In this document: positions 1-7,300 of the stretch, one piece after another
How the letters are laid out: every line of letters begins with the position of its first letter
How positions within the stretch are numbered: position 1 is the first letter of the stretch
Assembly: GCA_017472665.1 (NCBI GenBank)
Contig: JAFUOS010000016.1
Coordinates: 1-49,993, forward strand
Origin: Tyzzerella sp.
GTDB taxonomy: Bacteria; Bacillota; Clostridia; Lachnospirales; Lachnospiraceae
Direction of reading: 5' to 3'
Length of the DNA: 49,993 bases
Translations under genes and position numbers: made by a program
Notes under the pieces: model-generated
Seen by the model: the letters and a program-made list of their open reading frames with translations, nothing else
Told to the model about the DNA's origin: nothing
Databases searched by the model: none

Positions 1-72
1 ACTCTCCTTTCCATCCAGATACAGATTTACAGCATAAATTTTATCCTCAACCGATACTTTTCTTTTAGACAT
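1..72 (-). CDS. Transposase OrfA-like N-terminus (partial)
   Basis: Only the first 24 codons are in the window. They read MSKRKVSVEDKIYAVNLYLD and onward, the usual opening of an IS3-family OrfA helix-turn-helix DNA-binding protein, which selects the element's ends for transposition. The ATG at 70-72 has an AGGAGGGAG ribosome binding site 7 bases upstream. The gene runs off the left edge. I cannot tell whether an OrfB follows or whether the element is intact. Confidence 0.6.
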   Translation of the reverse strand, partial: MSKRKVSVEDKIYAVNLYLDGKES

Positions 73-140
73 AAAATATGCTCCCTCCTAAGTGACAAAT
101 TTTTATTATTTCACTTGTCTACCTAGAAGGGAGCATATCA
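1..140 (-). mobile_element. End of an IS3-like insertion sequence
   Basis: The window opens inside an element whose outer end appears to be near 140. Read on the minus strand the end begins TGATATGCTCCCTT, and the 5'-TG start is usual for IS3-family ends. The same arm recurs inverted just before the transposase start: 76-98 pairs imperfectly with 117-138, sharing ATATGCTCCCT and GACAA. The rest of the element lies left of the window, so family and completeness are inferred. Confidence 0.55.
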
Positions 141-402
141 CTTTGATTATCAAAATCAAGGACCTGGAAGTTTGTTTTTTAAAAAGAGGTTCAAAGATTT
201 TTAGTGTTGTGGACCTATGATTAGGTTACATTAGTCTATATGAAAATATATGTGAAAATACAAAACTTTTTCACACACACATGAAACTTTTGTGTATTGT
301 TATGAAATATAAAAAAAGATATAACCAAAGTAGGATGATATAAGTGTTATATGGAGAAAAAATAAGAGAGGAGAATGGGAAAGCAGGAGGTACAGAAGAG
401 AA

Positions 403-1308
403 ATGAAATTAAAATTTGAAACAGAAATAATAAAAGCACAACCCGATCCATTCATGTGTGAGACAAAGGATGGATGGGCAATGTATGTAACTGGTACAGA
501 AGGAATAGGTGCGTATGCAGCCGAATCGCCTTTTGGAACATGGGAATATAAAGGTCTGATTCTACAGATAGAAGGATGTAAAGAATATTGGGCACCTTGT
601 ATGATTTGTATTGATGATTGGTATTATCTTTATTTTTCCTGTTCTAATGATAGAATGTTTGAACATTTACATGTTGCAAAATCGAAACATCCTTTTGGTC
701 CATTTCAGGATGTCAAACGATTATATCCATATTTCAGTATTGACCCACATGTTGTTCAGACGAAAGATGGTTTGTTTCTGTGGTATTGCATGAACAATAT
801 GCAGTGTGAAAGAGTAGGTACAAGAGTTTATGTTGAAAAAATGATAGATCCTTATACACCAGATGGACATCCGGTGGAAGTGGTCAGGCCATCCTTTGAC
901 GAGGAAATCTTTATGAGAAATCGTTTCGAAAAAGGTGAAGATTGGCATACCCTTGAAGGACCTTTTTGGGTGGAACATGATGGTTATCAGTATGTAATGT
1001 ATAGTGGAGCATGTTATCAAAACGACACCTATCATATTGGATATGCATCTGCCAGAACAGATGAACAGGATTTGACAAAGATAGAATTTGTGAAACATAC
1101 AGATAATGGTGAATTTGCCCCATTAATGACAAAAAATGAGTTCGAAGAAGGGGTTGGACATCACAGTGTCATACATTATAATGGTGAATTCTATGCAGTA
1201 TATCATGGCCGAGATATTGATGACCATAATAAAGCAATAGGAGATAAACGTACAGCTCGTATATGCAAACTCCAGATTAAAGATGGCGTGATTATAGCAG
1301 AGCGATAA
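403..1308 (+). CDS. Glycoside hydrolase family 43-like protein
   Basis: A 301-residue protein with the single-domain five-bladed beta-propeller pattern of GH43 enzymes, which remove xylose or arabinose from plant polysaccharide side chains. The three expected acidic residues are visible: Asp15 in PDPF (general base), Asp114 in SIDPHV (pKa modulator) and Glu185 in EGPFW (general acid). There is no signal peptide, so it should act in the cytoplasm on imported oligosaccharides. The ATG has an AGGAGG site 12 bases upstream, a little far but the only good one. No transporter or other sugar gene sits beside it. It lies alone between an IS end and broken genes, so it may be a transferred or stranded remnant of a sugar locus. 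The exact substrate cannot be read from the sequence. Confidence 0.85.
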   Translation: MKLKFETEIIKAQPDPFMCETKDGWAMYVTGTEGIGAYAAESPFGTWEYKGLILQIEGCKEYWAPCMICIDDWYYLYFSCSNDRMFEHLHVAKSKHPFGPFQDVKRLYPYFSIDPHVVQTKDGLFLWYCMNNMQCERVGTRVYVEKMIDPYTPDGHPVEVVRPSFDEEIFMRNRFEKGEDWHTLEGPFWVEHDGYQYVMYSGACYQNDTYHIGYASARTDEQDLTKIEFVKHTDNGEFAPLMTKNEFEEGVGHHSVIHYNGEFYAVYHGRDIDDHNKAIGDKRTARICKLQIKDGVIIAER

Positions 1309-1319
1309 AAGAAGCGTCA

Positions 1320-1826
1320 TGTAGTTATGCTGTCCCTGTCATGAAGGTGCAGAATTATTCGATTGACGCAATTTTTGGGAAGCGATTGTTCTTTCTGATT
1401 CCATTTCATATTTTTGTATATGAGAAGAATTTTGAAGTATACGATCGAGATGAACAGAGAATGATAGAACTGACGAAAGTTTATGAAGAGATTGTTGAAA
1501 AGTTGAATGTCTATGCCAAGGAACAAGTAATTGACGAGTATACAAGAATTACGATTATCGATATGTCAAAGAAGGTATTGGAACATCTTGCAAAGAAATA
1601 TTCCAATGTAAGAGAGGAAGTAGGTGCGATTATGGGTGGAAAGATATTGGATTATCCAGCGAAGGACATATTAAATCAGGGGCGTGCAGAAGGACGTGCA
1701 GAAGAACTCGCTTTTCTAGTGAAAAGAAAATTAGAGCGAGGGGATTCCGTAGAAAAGATTGCGGATGACTTAATGGAAGAGGTGTCTGTGATTGAAGAGA
1801 TTGTAGCCAAACTTCAAACAATCTAA
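1320..1826 (+). pseudogene. C-terminal remnant of an Rpn/PD-(D/E)XK nuclease-type gene
   Basis: The frame is open from just after the GH43 stop, and family-like sequence starts about 1320 (SYAVPVMKVQ). The part from the ATG at 1341 gives 161 residues. It matches the C-terminal half of Rpn-type proteins common in Lachnospiraceae, with a basic coiled tail. The last 47 codons are almost the same as the tail of the intact gene at 2799-3761 (shared VKRKLERGDSVEKIADDL). The N-terminal nuclease core is gone and there is no ribosome binding site before 1341. I read it as a 5'-truncated gene. A reinitiated short product is possible but unlikely. Confidence 0.7.
1685..1826 (+). repeat. Direct repeat of Rpn tail sequence, copy 1
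   Basis: About 140 bp here match 3636-3769 at nearly every base, including the shared run ending GTAGCCAAACTT and the bases after the stop codon. The similarity covers the C-terminal coding part of two otherwise different Rpn-type genes. This points to gene conversion or to recombination between family members. The fuller copy is in the gene at 2799-3761. Confidence 0.8.
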
Positions 1827-1867
1827 GTGTAAAAGAATTTTCAAAAACGGATTGACTTACAGTTTAT

Positions 1868-1891
1868 GGGGGACGTAATGTTCCCCTTTTT
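1868..1891 (+). terminator. Intrinsic terminator after the Rpn remnant
   Basis: GGGGGAC (1868-1874) pairs with GTTCCCC (1880-1886) across a 5-base loop and is followed by five T residues. It would end transcription coming from the GH43 gene and the Rpn remnant. Confidence 0.7.
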
Positions 1892-1909
1892 ACATTCAGA
1901 GGAGGGCTT

Positions 1910-2180
1910 ACAAATGAAATAGTTATTTTTGAAACGGAAGATAAGAGCGTTTCTTTACCAGTGACAATGGAAAATGAAACAATGTGGTTGACACAAGCGC
2001 AAATGGTAAGTTTGTTTCAAAGAGACGTATCTGTTATTTCAAGACATATTCAAAAAGTATTTAAGGAAGGTGAAGTGAAAAAAAACAATTTGCATTTTGG
2101 GCAAATTGCAAATTCGGACAAACCAGTTGCGTACTATTATTCCATTTAGTTTAACAAAAGAAATTAGAGACTTTGAATAA
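1910..2180 (+). pseudogene. RhuM-family remnant
   Basis: The frame from 1910 to 2149 reads TNEIVIFET, then ENETMWLTQAQMVSLFQRD and SVISRHIQKVFKEGE. This is the conserved N-terminus of RhuM (virulence RhuM) proteins, which are small DNA-binding-like proteins often found on mobile islands. It diverges right after NSDKPVAYY, where an intact gene would continue for about 200 residues. A second frame (2148-2180, SLTKEIRDFE then stop) may be the far C-terminus, which would mean an internal deletion. The codon where a start is expected (about 1910) is ACA, so the start is also lost. An internal ATG exists at 1961 but has no good ribosome binding site. Confidence 0.7.
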
Positions 2181-2200
2181 TTGAATTGTCGAAGTTGAGG

Positions 2201-2231
2201 GCACTTATCAGAAATGCGATAGGTGCTTTCC
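2201..2231 (+). terminator. Probable intrinsic terminator
   Basis: GCACTTATC (2201-2209) pairs with GATAGGTGC (2218-2226), allowing one G-T pair, and is followed by TTTCCTT. It sits just after the RhuM remnant and is probably the old terminator of that gene. Confidence 0.55.
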
Positions 2232-2314
2232 TTATGCTTATTTTTTTAAGGTATAATTCTTTGTACAGAAAATTACTTTGGAAAAGGTGGTGAAACGGAG
2301 TGATGGAGATTTTA

Positions 2315-2336
2315 AAGTGGTCGTATTCGACCACTT
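2315..2336. repeat. Perfect 9-bp hairpin
   Basis: AAGTGGTCG and CGACCACTT are separated by a TATT loop. There is no T-run on either side, so it is not a typical terminator. It lies between the RhuM remnant and the ATPase remnant and has no assigned role. Confidence 0.6.
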
Positions 2337-2344
2337 AGACAACA

Positions 2345-2437
2345 AGTATTTTTCATACGATATCTTTGGAGTATAATGTGAGATTATATTCAAGAGAGTC
2401 TTTGATTATTTTTGATGAAATTCAAAAATTCCCGTAA
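2345..2437 (+). pseudogene. Fragment of an AAA ATPase (Walker B region)
   Basis: The frame from 2345 to the stop at 2435-2437 reads NVRLYSRESLIIFDEIQKFP. This is the Walker B segment and flanks of the ATP-binding proteins with a DUF4143-type C-terminus that are common in gut Clostridia. Only about 30 codons survive: no Walker A and no C-terminal domain. It is a deletion remnant. Together with 1320-1826 and 1910-2180 it marks this stretch as a place where accessory genes decay. Confidence 0.65.
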
Positions 2438-2483
2438 ATTATTTGTAAATGATGCTCAGTAAATAATATAAATGTGGAAACAG

Positions 2484-2552
2484 TGTGGAAAACTTTGCGG
2501 GGTTATCCACACTGTTTTCGCATTTATGCACATTTTCCTTGAGTTATCAACA
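2484..2552. promoter_or_regulatory. Phased DnaA-box-like array, copy 1
   Basis: TTATCCACA (2503-2511) and TTATGCACA (2524-2532) fit the DnaA box consensus TTATNCACA exactly. TTATCAACA (2544-2552) differs by one base. TGTGGAAAA (2484-2492) is an inverted box with one mismatch. The three direct sites start 21 and 20 bp apart, about two helical turns, so they face the same side of the DNA. The array ends 10 bp before the -35 element. DnaA binding is inferred. Confidence 0.6.
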
Positions 2553-2561
2553 TTTTCATGC

Positions 2562-2591
2562 TTGTATCTGTAGATGGAGCAGTGATATAAT
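2562..2591 (+). promoter_or_regulatory. Sigma-A type promoter in repeat copy 1
   Basis: TTGTAT (2562-2567) and TATAAT (2586-2591) are separated by 18 bp. Both hexamers and the spacing are kept in the second repeat copy. It would produce a leader of roughly 200 nt before the gene at 2799. Confidence 0.65.
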
Positions 2592-2798
2592 ACCCTTACC
2601 AACCAATTATGATTTTAAATGAAATCATTCAAAGAGCTCTTATTTATATGTTGGGAAAACCTATCTGATTTCAAGGCGTTTCCGCCAAGAGATTCAAATG
2701 ATAAAACAGAAGATTGAAAAGACGAATGGACACAAATATTAAGGGAAGTAGTTTGTGGTTCTTTTTGTCTTTGCAGCAGAAGGAAGGAGTGCATTTAC

Positions 2799-3761
2799 AT
2801 GGGAAAAGGGCATATTGCCGTCAATAAGTACATAAGTGATAAGACAAGATTTGCGGACCTGATTAACGGAAAACTGTTTGGTGGGGAGCAGGTCGTCTTG
2901 CCGGAAGAATTGGAAAAAGTGGAGGGAGAATCGGAGATTCTTTTAGAGGATAAGAATGGAAAAACCAGTGGAAAAACACGCTACCGGGATGTGGTGATGC
3001 GTTGGAAGAAAGGGGTGGATTTTTGCTTTTTCGGGTGTGAAAATCAGGAGGAGATTCATTTTGCCATGCCTGTCCGAAATATGTTGTATGACAGCTTGTC
3101 ATATACGAATCAGATTGCAGAGTTATGGAAGTCTCATAACAAGGGCATAGGTCAGGATTTAGAGCCGGCAGAATATTTATCAAGGTTTCAAAAAGAGGAT
3201 AAAATTTATCCTGTGGCGACCATTGTATTTTACTATGGTTCTAAACCGTGGTGTGGAAATCTTGATTTGTACAGTATGTTTCAGATGAGTGGAATGACAA
3301 AAGAAAAGTTGCAGAAGTACATTCCGAATTACTGGATCAATCTGGTGGATGCAGACAATATTGAGGATATTGCTTGTTTTAGAACGGATTTACAAAAGAT
3401 AATGGGCATGTTAAAATGTAAGAACAACAAAGATGAATTGCAGAAATATATGCGTGAAAATGAAGCATTTTTTGGACATGTGGATTATAATACCAGCCAG
3501 GCGATTAGTGAATTTTTGCAGTCGGAGAAGCTGGCTAAAAAGTTGGTAAATAGAGAAAAAGAGGAAGGTGAAACAGATATGTGCAAAGCGTTAGATGATT
3601 TGTACCAGGAAGGAATTGATTTGGGAGAAGCAAGGGGTCGTGCAGAACAACTTGTTGATTTGGTGAAAAGAAAATTAGAGCGAGGGGATTCCGTAGAAAA
3701 GATTGCGGATGATTTAATGGAAGAGGTGTCTGTGGTTGAAGAGATTGTAGCCAAACTTTAA
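2799..3761 (+). CDS. Rpn-family PD-(D/E)XK nuclease / putative transposase-like protein
   Basis: A 320-residue protein of the Rpn (recombination-promoting nuclease) type found in many copies in Lachnospiraceae. Members are PD-(D/E)XK endonucleases; E. coli Rpn proteins cut DNA and promote RecA-independent recombination. The likely catalytic acids are Asp64 (RYRDVV) and Glu81 with Gln83 (ENQ). The mid-region has the family's FYYGSKPWCG and NYWINLVDA segments. The C-terminal 50 residues are a charged coil shared with the remnant at 1320-1826. The ATG has GGAAGGAG 10 bases upstream. The gene follows repeat copy 1 and its promoter. Substrate and biological role are unknown. Confidence 0.8.
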   Translation: MGKGHIAVNKYISDKTRFADLINGKLFGGEQVVLPEELEKVEGESEILLEDKNGKTSGKTRYRDVVMRWKKGVDFCFFGCENQEEIHFAMPVRNMLYDSLSYTNQIAELWKSHNKGIGQDLEPAEYLSRFQKEDKIYPVATIVFYYGSKPWCGNLDLYSMFQMSGMTKEKLQKYIPNYWINLVDADNIEDIACFRTDLQKIMGMLKCKNNKDELQKYMRENEAFFGHVDYNTSQAISEFLQSEKLAKKLVNREKEEGETDMCKALDDLYQEGIDLGEARGRAEQLVDLVKRKLERGDSVEKIADDLMEEVSVVEEIVAKL

Positions 3762-3769
3762 ACAATCTA
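3636..3769 (+). repeat. Direct repeat of Rpn tail sequence, copy 2
   Basis: This is the partner of 1685-1826. It encodes the C-terminal coil of the intact Rpn-type gene and continues past the stop codon (AAACAATCTAA is shared). The identity beyond the coding part shows duplication of DNA rather than constraint on the protein. Confidence 0.8.
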
Positions 3770-3821
3770 ATAGATAAGAAACAAAAAAATGATACTCAGT
3801 AAATAATATGTGTGGAAACAG

Positions 3822-3890
3822 TGTGGAAAACTTTGCGGGTTTATCCACACTGTTTTCGCACTTATACACATTTTCCTTGAGTTATCAACA
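3822..3890. promoter_or_regulatory. Phased DnaA-box-like array, copy 2
   Basis: TTATCCACA (3841-3849) and TTATACACA (3862-3870) match TTATNCACA exactly. TTATCAACA (3882-3890) has one mismatch and TGTGGAAAA (3822-3830) is an inverted near-match. The spacing (21 and 20 bp) equals that in copy 1. The N position of the second box changed from G to A between copies while the consensus was kept, which hints at selection on the site. Confidence 0.6.
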
Positions 3891-3899
3891 TTTTTATGG

Positions 3900-3929
3900 T
3901 TGTATCTGTAGGTGGAGCGGTGATATAAT
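3900..3929 (+). promoter_or_regulatory. Sigma-A type promoter in repeat copy 2
   Basis: TTGTAT (3900-3905) and TATAAT (3924-3929) are 18 bp apart, as in copy 1. A second AT-rich -10-like sequence lies nearer the gene (about 4184), so the 4208 gene may have two starts of transcription. Confidence 0.6.
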
Positions 3930-4207
3930 ACCCTTACCAACCAATTATGATTTTAAATGAAATCATTCAAAGAGCTCTTAATTTATATGTTGGAAAAACC
4001 TATCTGATTTCAAGGCGTTTCTGCCAAGAGATTCAAGTGATAAAACAGAAGATTGTAAAGATGAATGGGCACAAACCTTAGGAAAAGTAGTAGTTTGTGG
4101 CTCTTTTGTCTTTGTAGCAGAAGGAAGTACTGCATATGAACGTAAAAATTTTCAATTTTATGTTGTGATGCAGCAATAGACTATGATATTATGAAAGGAA
4201 ATAAGAC

Positions 4208-5026
4208 ATGGAAGACAGAGAAAAAGTGCGGGAGATTGTGCGTCAATTGAATATCATTGACGATACATTTTTCCAGAAGATGGCAGAAGATATTGGGTTC
4301 TGTGAAGAGATGATTTCCACTATTCTAGGGCAAAAAGTAAAAGTGAAGAGAGTGGTTCCGCAGAATAGTATTAAGAACCTGCAAGGGCGTTCGGTTGTGT
4401 TGGATGCGCTATGCACATTGGAAAACGGTGAAGACTGCAACGTGGAAGTACAAAAGGCAGATGATGATAATCATGTGAGGCGTGTACGCTATAATACTTC
4501 TTGTGTTACAGCGAATATTACCGAACCAGGAACAAAGTTTGAAAAAGTACCGGATGTAATTGGAATATACATATCTAAGTTTGATATGTTCAAGTCGGGA
4601 AAGACGGTTTACCATATAGACCGTGTAATTCGGGAGACAGGCGAAGTACAGGACAATGGTCTGCAGGAGATTTATGTAAATACGAAGATTAATGATGGTT
4701 CGGATATTGCGGAATTGATGCGTATTTTTAAAGAAACGGATGCGTATGATTTTAAGAAGTTCCCAAAGGTGTCAGGGCGTAAGAGACAGTTTAAGGAAAG
4801 TGAAGGAGGAAATGAAACGATGTGTGATCTTGTAGAAAGTTATGCAAACGAGCGTGCGGCAAAAGTGGCAGCAGAAGCAGAAAAAAAAGCAGTAGCAGAA
4901 GCGAAGGCTAGTGCCTTAAGACTTTTTCAGAATGGGGCAAGCTATGAATTAGTCAGAGCCTCCATTACTTCATTGAGTGATGAAGAGTTGCAGGCGATTT
5001 ATCGGAACGCGATGAAGGGTGAATAA
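4208..5026 (+). CDS. Rpn/PD-(D/E)XK nuclease family transposase-like protein
   Basis: A 272-residue protein of a second Rpn-type subfamily (PDDEXK_2-like). The nuclease core shows Asp66 in VVLDALC and the Glu80-Val-Gln82-Lys83 motif (VEVQK), the usual D...ExQ/K arrangement. The mid-region VIGIYISKFDMF is typical of the family. The C-terminus (about 210-270) is an Ala/Glu/Lys-rich coil and a short helical tail. The ATG has GAAAGGAAA 8 bases upstream. It is not closely similar to the gene at 2799 although both carry the same upstream repeat. It probably encodes an active nuclease, but its substrate and regulation are not known. Confidence 0.8.
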   Translation: MEDREKVREIVRQLNIIDDTFFQKMAEDIGFCEEMISTILGQKVKVKRVVPQNSIKNLQGRSVVLDALCTLENGEDCNVEVQKADDDNHVRRVRYNTSCVTANITEPGTKFEKVPDVIGIYISKFDMFKSGKTVYHIDRVIRETGEVQDNGLQEIYVNTKINDGSDIAELMRIFKETDAYDFKKFPKVSGRKRQFKESEGGNETMCDLVESYANERAAKVAAEAEKKAVAEAKASALRLFQNGASYELVRASITSLSDEELQAIYRNAMKGE

Positions 5027-5075
5027 TTATATATTATAAACAAGGATTAAGGCGTATGTTTACGGACTGCACTGG

Positions 5076-5113
5076 GGCGAGGCGGATAGATTCCGACCTC
5101 GCCGCTTATATTT
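5076..5113 (+). terminator. Weak terminator-like hairpin
   Basis: GGCGAGG (5076-5082) pairs with CCTCGCC (5097-5103). A T-rich but interrupted stretch follows. It lies between the convergent 4208 gene and the histidine kinase and may end transcription of the former. Confidence 0.4.
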
Positions 5114-5128
5114 TGGGAAAAACATAAA

Positions 5129-6535
5129 TTACGCTTTCTTCAGTGAGAAGATAAACTCCGTCCCCACCCCTTCCGTGCTAATCACATTAATATTCTCATT
5201 ATGCGCCTGAATAATTTCCTTCACAATCGCAAGCCCAAGCCCAGTTCCCTTCTTGTCCTTTCCGCGGGACAAATCCGTCTTATAAAACCGATCCCAAATC
5301 TTCGAAATCGATTTCTTCGGAATCCCAATCCCATGGTCTTTTACAGAAACAAAAACTTTCCCGTTTCGCTCGGTAGTTTCAATCGTAATCTCCGAATCAT
5401 TCGGACTAAATTTGATTGCATTGTCCAATAGATTATAGAGAACCTGTTGGATCTTTCGTTTGTCTGCATTCACGTTCAGTATCTTGGAGTTTAATAGCAA
5501 TTCAATGGAAATTCGCTTCTGCGTGCAAGTGCCTTCGAAAGAACTTGCCGTATTTTTGATAACCTCGTGGATGTCAAAAGAGGTACAATCCAGCAAGAGA
5601 TTTTGGGTGTCAAATTCATTCAATGTCAAAAGGTCGGCCGTTAAATCTGTCAATCGTTCTGTTTCAAACAACAATATTTTAAAATAACGCTCCTGCATTT
5701 CCACTGGAATCGTACCATCTGCCATCGCTTCCAGATAACCTTTGATAGACGTTAAAGGAGAGCGGAAGTCATGGGACACATTTCCGATAAATTTCTTCTG
5801 ATAATCTTCCATATCTCGGAGCTGAGTTGACATATAGTTTAACGAAGCAGAAAGGTAGCCCATCTCATCCTGCGTGTTGACTGGAATCTCATAATCCAGG
5901 TTTCCAGATGCGTATTGTTGCGCGGCTTCCGTAATCTGACGAAGCGGACGATACACGAAAATCTGGAATGCAATTAAAATAGAAAGAGACAGAATGAAAA
6001 TCACGAATACAGTGATATAAACCGGGCGCAGCAACGCGTCGCATTCTGCCTGTAAGCTTGCATAAGGCCTGTGGATTAGCAAATATCCATTTGTAGTAAA
6101 CCCGGAAGTGACAGGAGTAATTACCGTAATCATTTTTTCTTGAAAATAGTCATGGTAAGTGCTGATGGAGTACGTATCGCTGCCATTTTCCGCAGGATTA
6201 AAATTTGCGATTTTTTGTGGCGCGGAAGGCTGCCCGCTCAAAGAGCAGGAAGCAATCATCGTGCCGTCCTGTTCTACAAACCAAATATTGGCTTCCATAT
6301 AATCTTGCATGCCAGAAAGCTGGTTCCGTACATCCAAAACAGTTAATTCTCCAGAAAAATAATCTGGAAGATAATCTGTGGCGAACAGGGATGCTTCGCG
6401 GTAGAGAGCAGAAGAGGTCTGCGCTTCCATGCGGTTCAGCATCAGTTCAGGTGTAATGGATGCCACGCAAAAAATGGAGAGGAATCCAAATGAGAGGTAT
6501 ACAAGAGCAAATTTAATATATAAGGTACTGCGCAT
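5129..6535 (-). CDS. Two-component sensor histidine kinase
   Basis: A 468-residue membrane sensor kinase. It has TM1 (about 7-27), an extracellular sensing domain (28-168), TM2 (about 171-194), a HAMP linker (195-247), HisKA with the phospho-accepting His255 in NVSHDFRSPLTS, and an HATPase domain with the N box (LYNLLDNAIKF), G1 (KDHGIGI) and G2 (GTGLGLAIVKEI). It should phosphorylate the response regulator encoded just upstream, whose stop codon is one base from this ATG. The signal it senses cannot be read from the sequence. The pair resembles general PhoR/ResE-type systems and no target operon lies next to it. Confidence 0.92.
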   Translation of the reverse strand: MRSTLYIKFALVYLSFGFLSIFCVASITPELMLNRMEAQTSSALYREASLFATDYLPDYFSGELTVLDVRNQLSGMQDYMEANIWFVEQDGTMIASCSLSGQPSAPQKIANFNPAENGSDTYSISTYHDYFQEKMITVITPVTSGFTTNGYLLIHRPYASLQAECDALLRPVYITVFVIFILSLSILIAFQIFVYRPLRQITEAAQQYASGNLDYEIPVNTQDEMGYLSASLNYMSTQLRDMEDYQKKFIGNVSHDFRSPLTSIKGYLEAMADGTIPVEMQERYFKILLFETERLTDLTADLLTLNEFDTQNLLLDCTSFDIHEVIKNTASSFEGTCTQKRISIELLLNSKILNVNADKRKIQQVLYNLLDNAIKFSPNDSEITIETTERNGKVFVSVKDHGIGIPKKSISKIWDRFYKTDLSRGKDKKGTGLGLAIVKEIIQAHNENINVISTEGVGTEFIFSLKKA

Positions 6536-6536
6536 A

Positions 6537-7238
6537 TTATTTCACCTCAAATTTGTAACCGATTCCCCAGACAGTGCCGATAGACCAGGTCTCGTGGTCT
6601 TTGATTTTTTCGCGGAGACGTTTGATGTGCACGTCTACGGTACGGGTATCGCCGATGTACTCGTATCCCCAAATCTGGTCTAACAGTTGTTCACGAGTGA
6701 ACACTTGATTTGGAGAGGAAGCTAAGAAATATAATAATTCCAGTTCCTTTGGAGGCATATCGACTGTTGCTCCGTCCACTACAACGGAATAGTTCGTTAA
6801 GTTGATTTCAATGCCAGGGTAGGTGACGCGCTTCGTCTTGTCTGTCACTGGTGTTTCCGCCTTGACAGGCTGATAGCGTCTGAGCACGGCTTTCACACGC
6901 GCAATCATTTCTTTCGGGTCAAATGGCTTGATAATATAGTCATCGGCGCCTAATTCTAATCCGAGTACTTTGTCAAATACCTCGCCTTTTGCGGAAAGCA
7001 TGATAATCGGCGTGTTTGATTTTGCGCGAATCTCACGGCAGACCTGGTAACCGTCGATGCCTGGAAGCATCAAGTCTAAAAGAATCAGATTCGGAGCATA
7101 AGCTTCGAAAGCGCTTAGGGCTTCTTCGCCGTCATGCACCATCATTGTATCAAAGCATTCTTTGGTCAGGTAAAGTGAGATTAATTCGGCAATATTTTCG
7201 TCGTCATCTACAATGAGTATTTTTTGTTTTGTAACCAT
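6537..7238 (-). CDS. OmpR/PhoB-family response regulator
   Basis: A 233-residue regulator with an N-terminal receiver domain (acidic pocket DDDEN at 11-15, phospho-acceptor Asp55 in LILLDLMLPG, conserved Lys in IIKPFDP) and a C-terminal winged helix (about 130-230, ending in DVHIKRLREKI and GIGYKFE). It forms an operon with the kinase at 5129-6535. The ATG follows AAGGAGGGAACGA, a strong site. Regulated genes are not evident nearby. Confidence 0.93.
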   Translation of the reverse strand: MVTKQKILIVDDDENIAELISLYLTKECFDTMMVHDGEEALSAFEAYAPNLILLDLMLPGIDGYQVCREIRAKSNTPIIMLSAKGEVFDKVLGLELGADDYIIKPFDPKEMIARVKAVLRRYQPVKAETPVTDKTKRVTYPGIEINLTNYSVVVDGATVDMPPKELELLYFLASSPNQVFTREQLLDQIWGYEYIGDTRTVDVHIKRLREKIKDHETWSIGTVWGIGYKFEVK

Positions 7239-7300
7239 TTCGTTCCCTCCTTGGGTCGGGACAGCTCGAAAAATCGTATATTTCTGCTATTCCGAATTGT

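Larger units (their letters stand above)
2447..2787 (+). repeat. 341-bp direct repeat, copy 1 (upstream of Rpn gene)
   Basis: This block aligns over its whole length with 3787-4127, with scattered substitutions and small indels. In order it carries a 13-bp inverted repeat, four DnaA-box-like sites, a sigma-A type promoter, and a long 5' leader ending close to the start of an Rpn-type gene. The second copy stands in the same place before the next Rpn-type gene, although the two proteins are not close relatives. It behaves like a portable upstream module. Confidence 0.9.
3787..4127 (+). repeat. 341-bp direct repeat, copy 2 (upstream of second Rpn gene)
   Basis: This block aligns with 2447-2787. 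The inverted repeat, DnaA-box-like sites, promoter and leader are all kept, whereas loop and linker bases have changed. It starts about 25 bp after the stop of the first Rpn gene and ends 80 bp before the second. The pair could support deletion of the gene between the copies by homologous recombination. Confidence 0.9.

Noticed and set aside
2447-2560. A chromosomal replication origin because of clustered DnaA boxes
   Set aside because: No dnaA, dnaN or other origin genes are near, the array is duplicated in front of two Rpn genes, and no AT-rich unwinding repeat was seen. Local regulatory sites or a stray replicon piece fit better.
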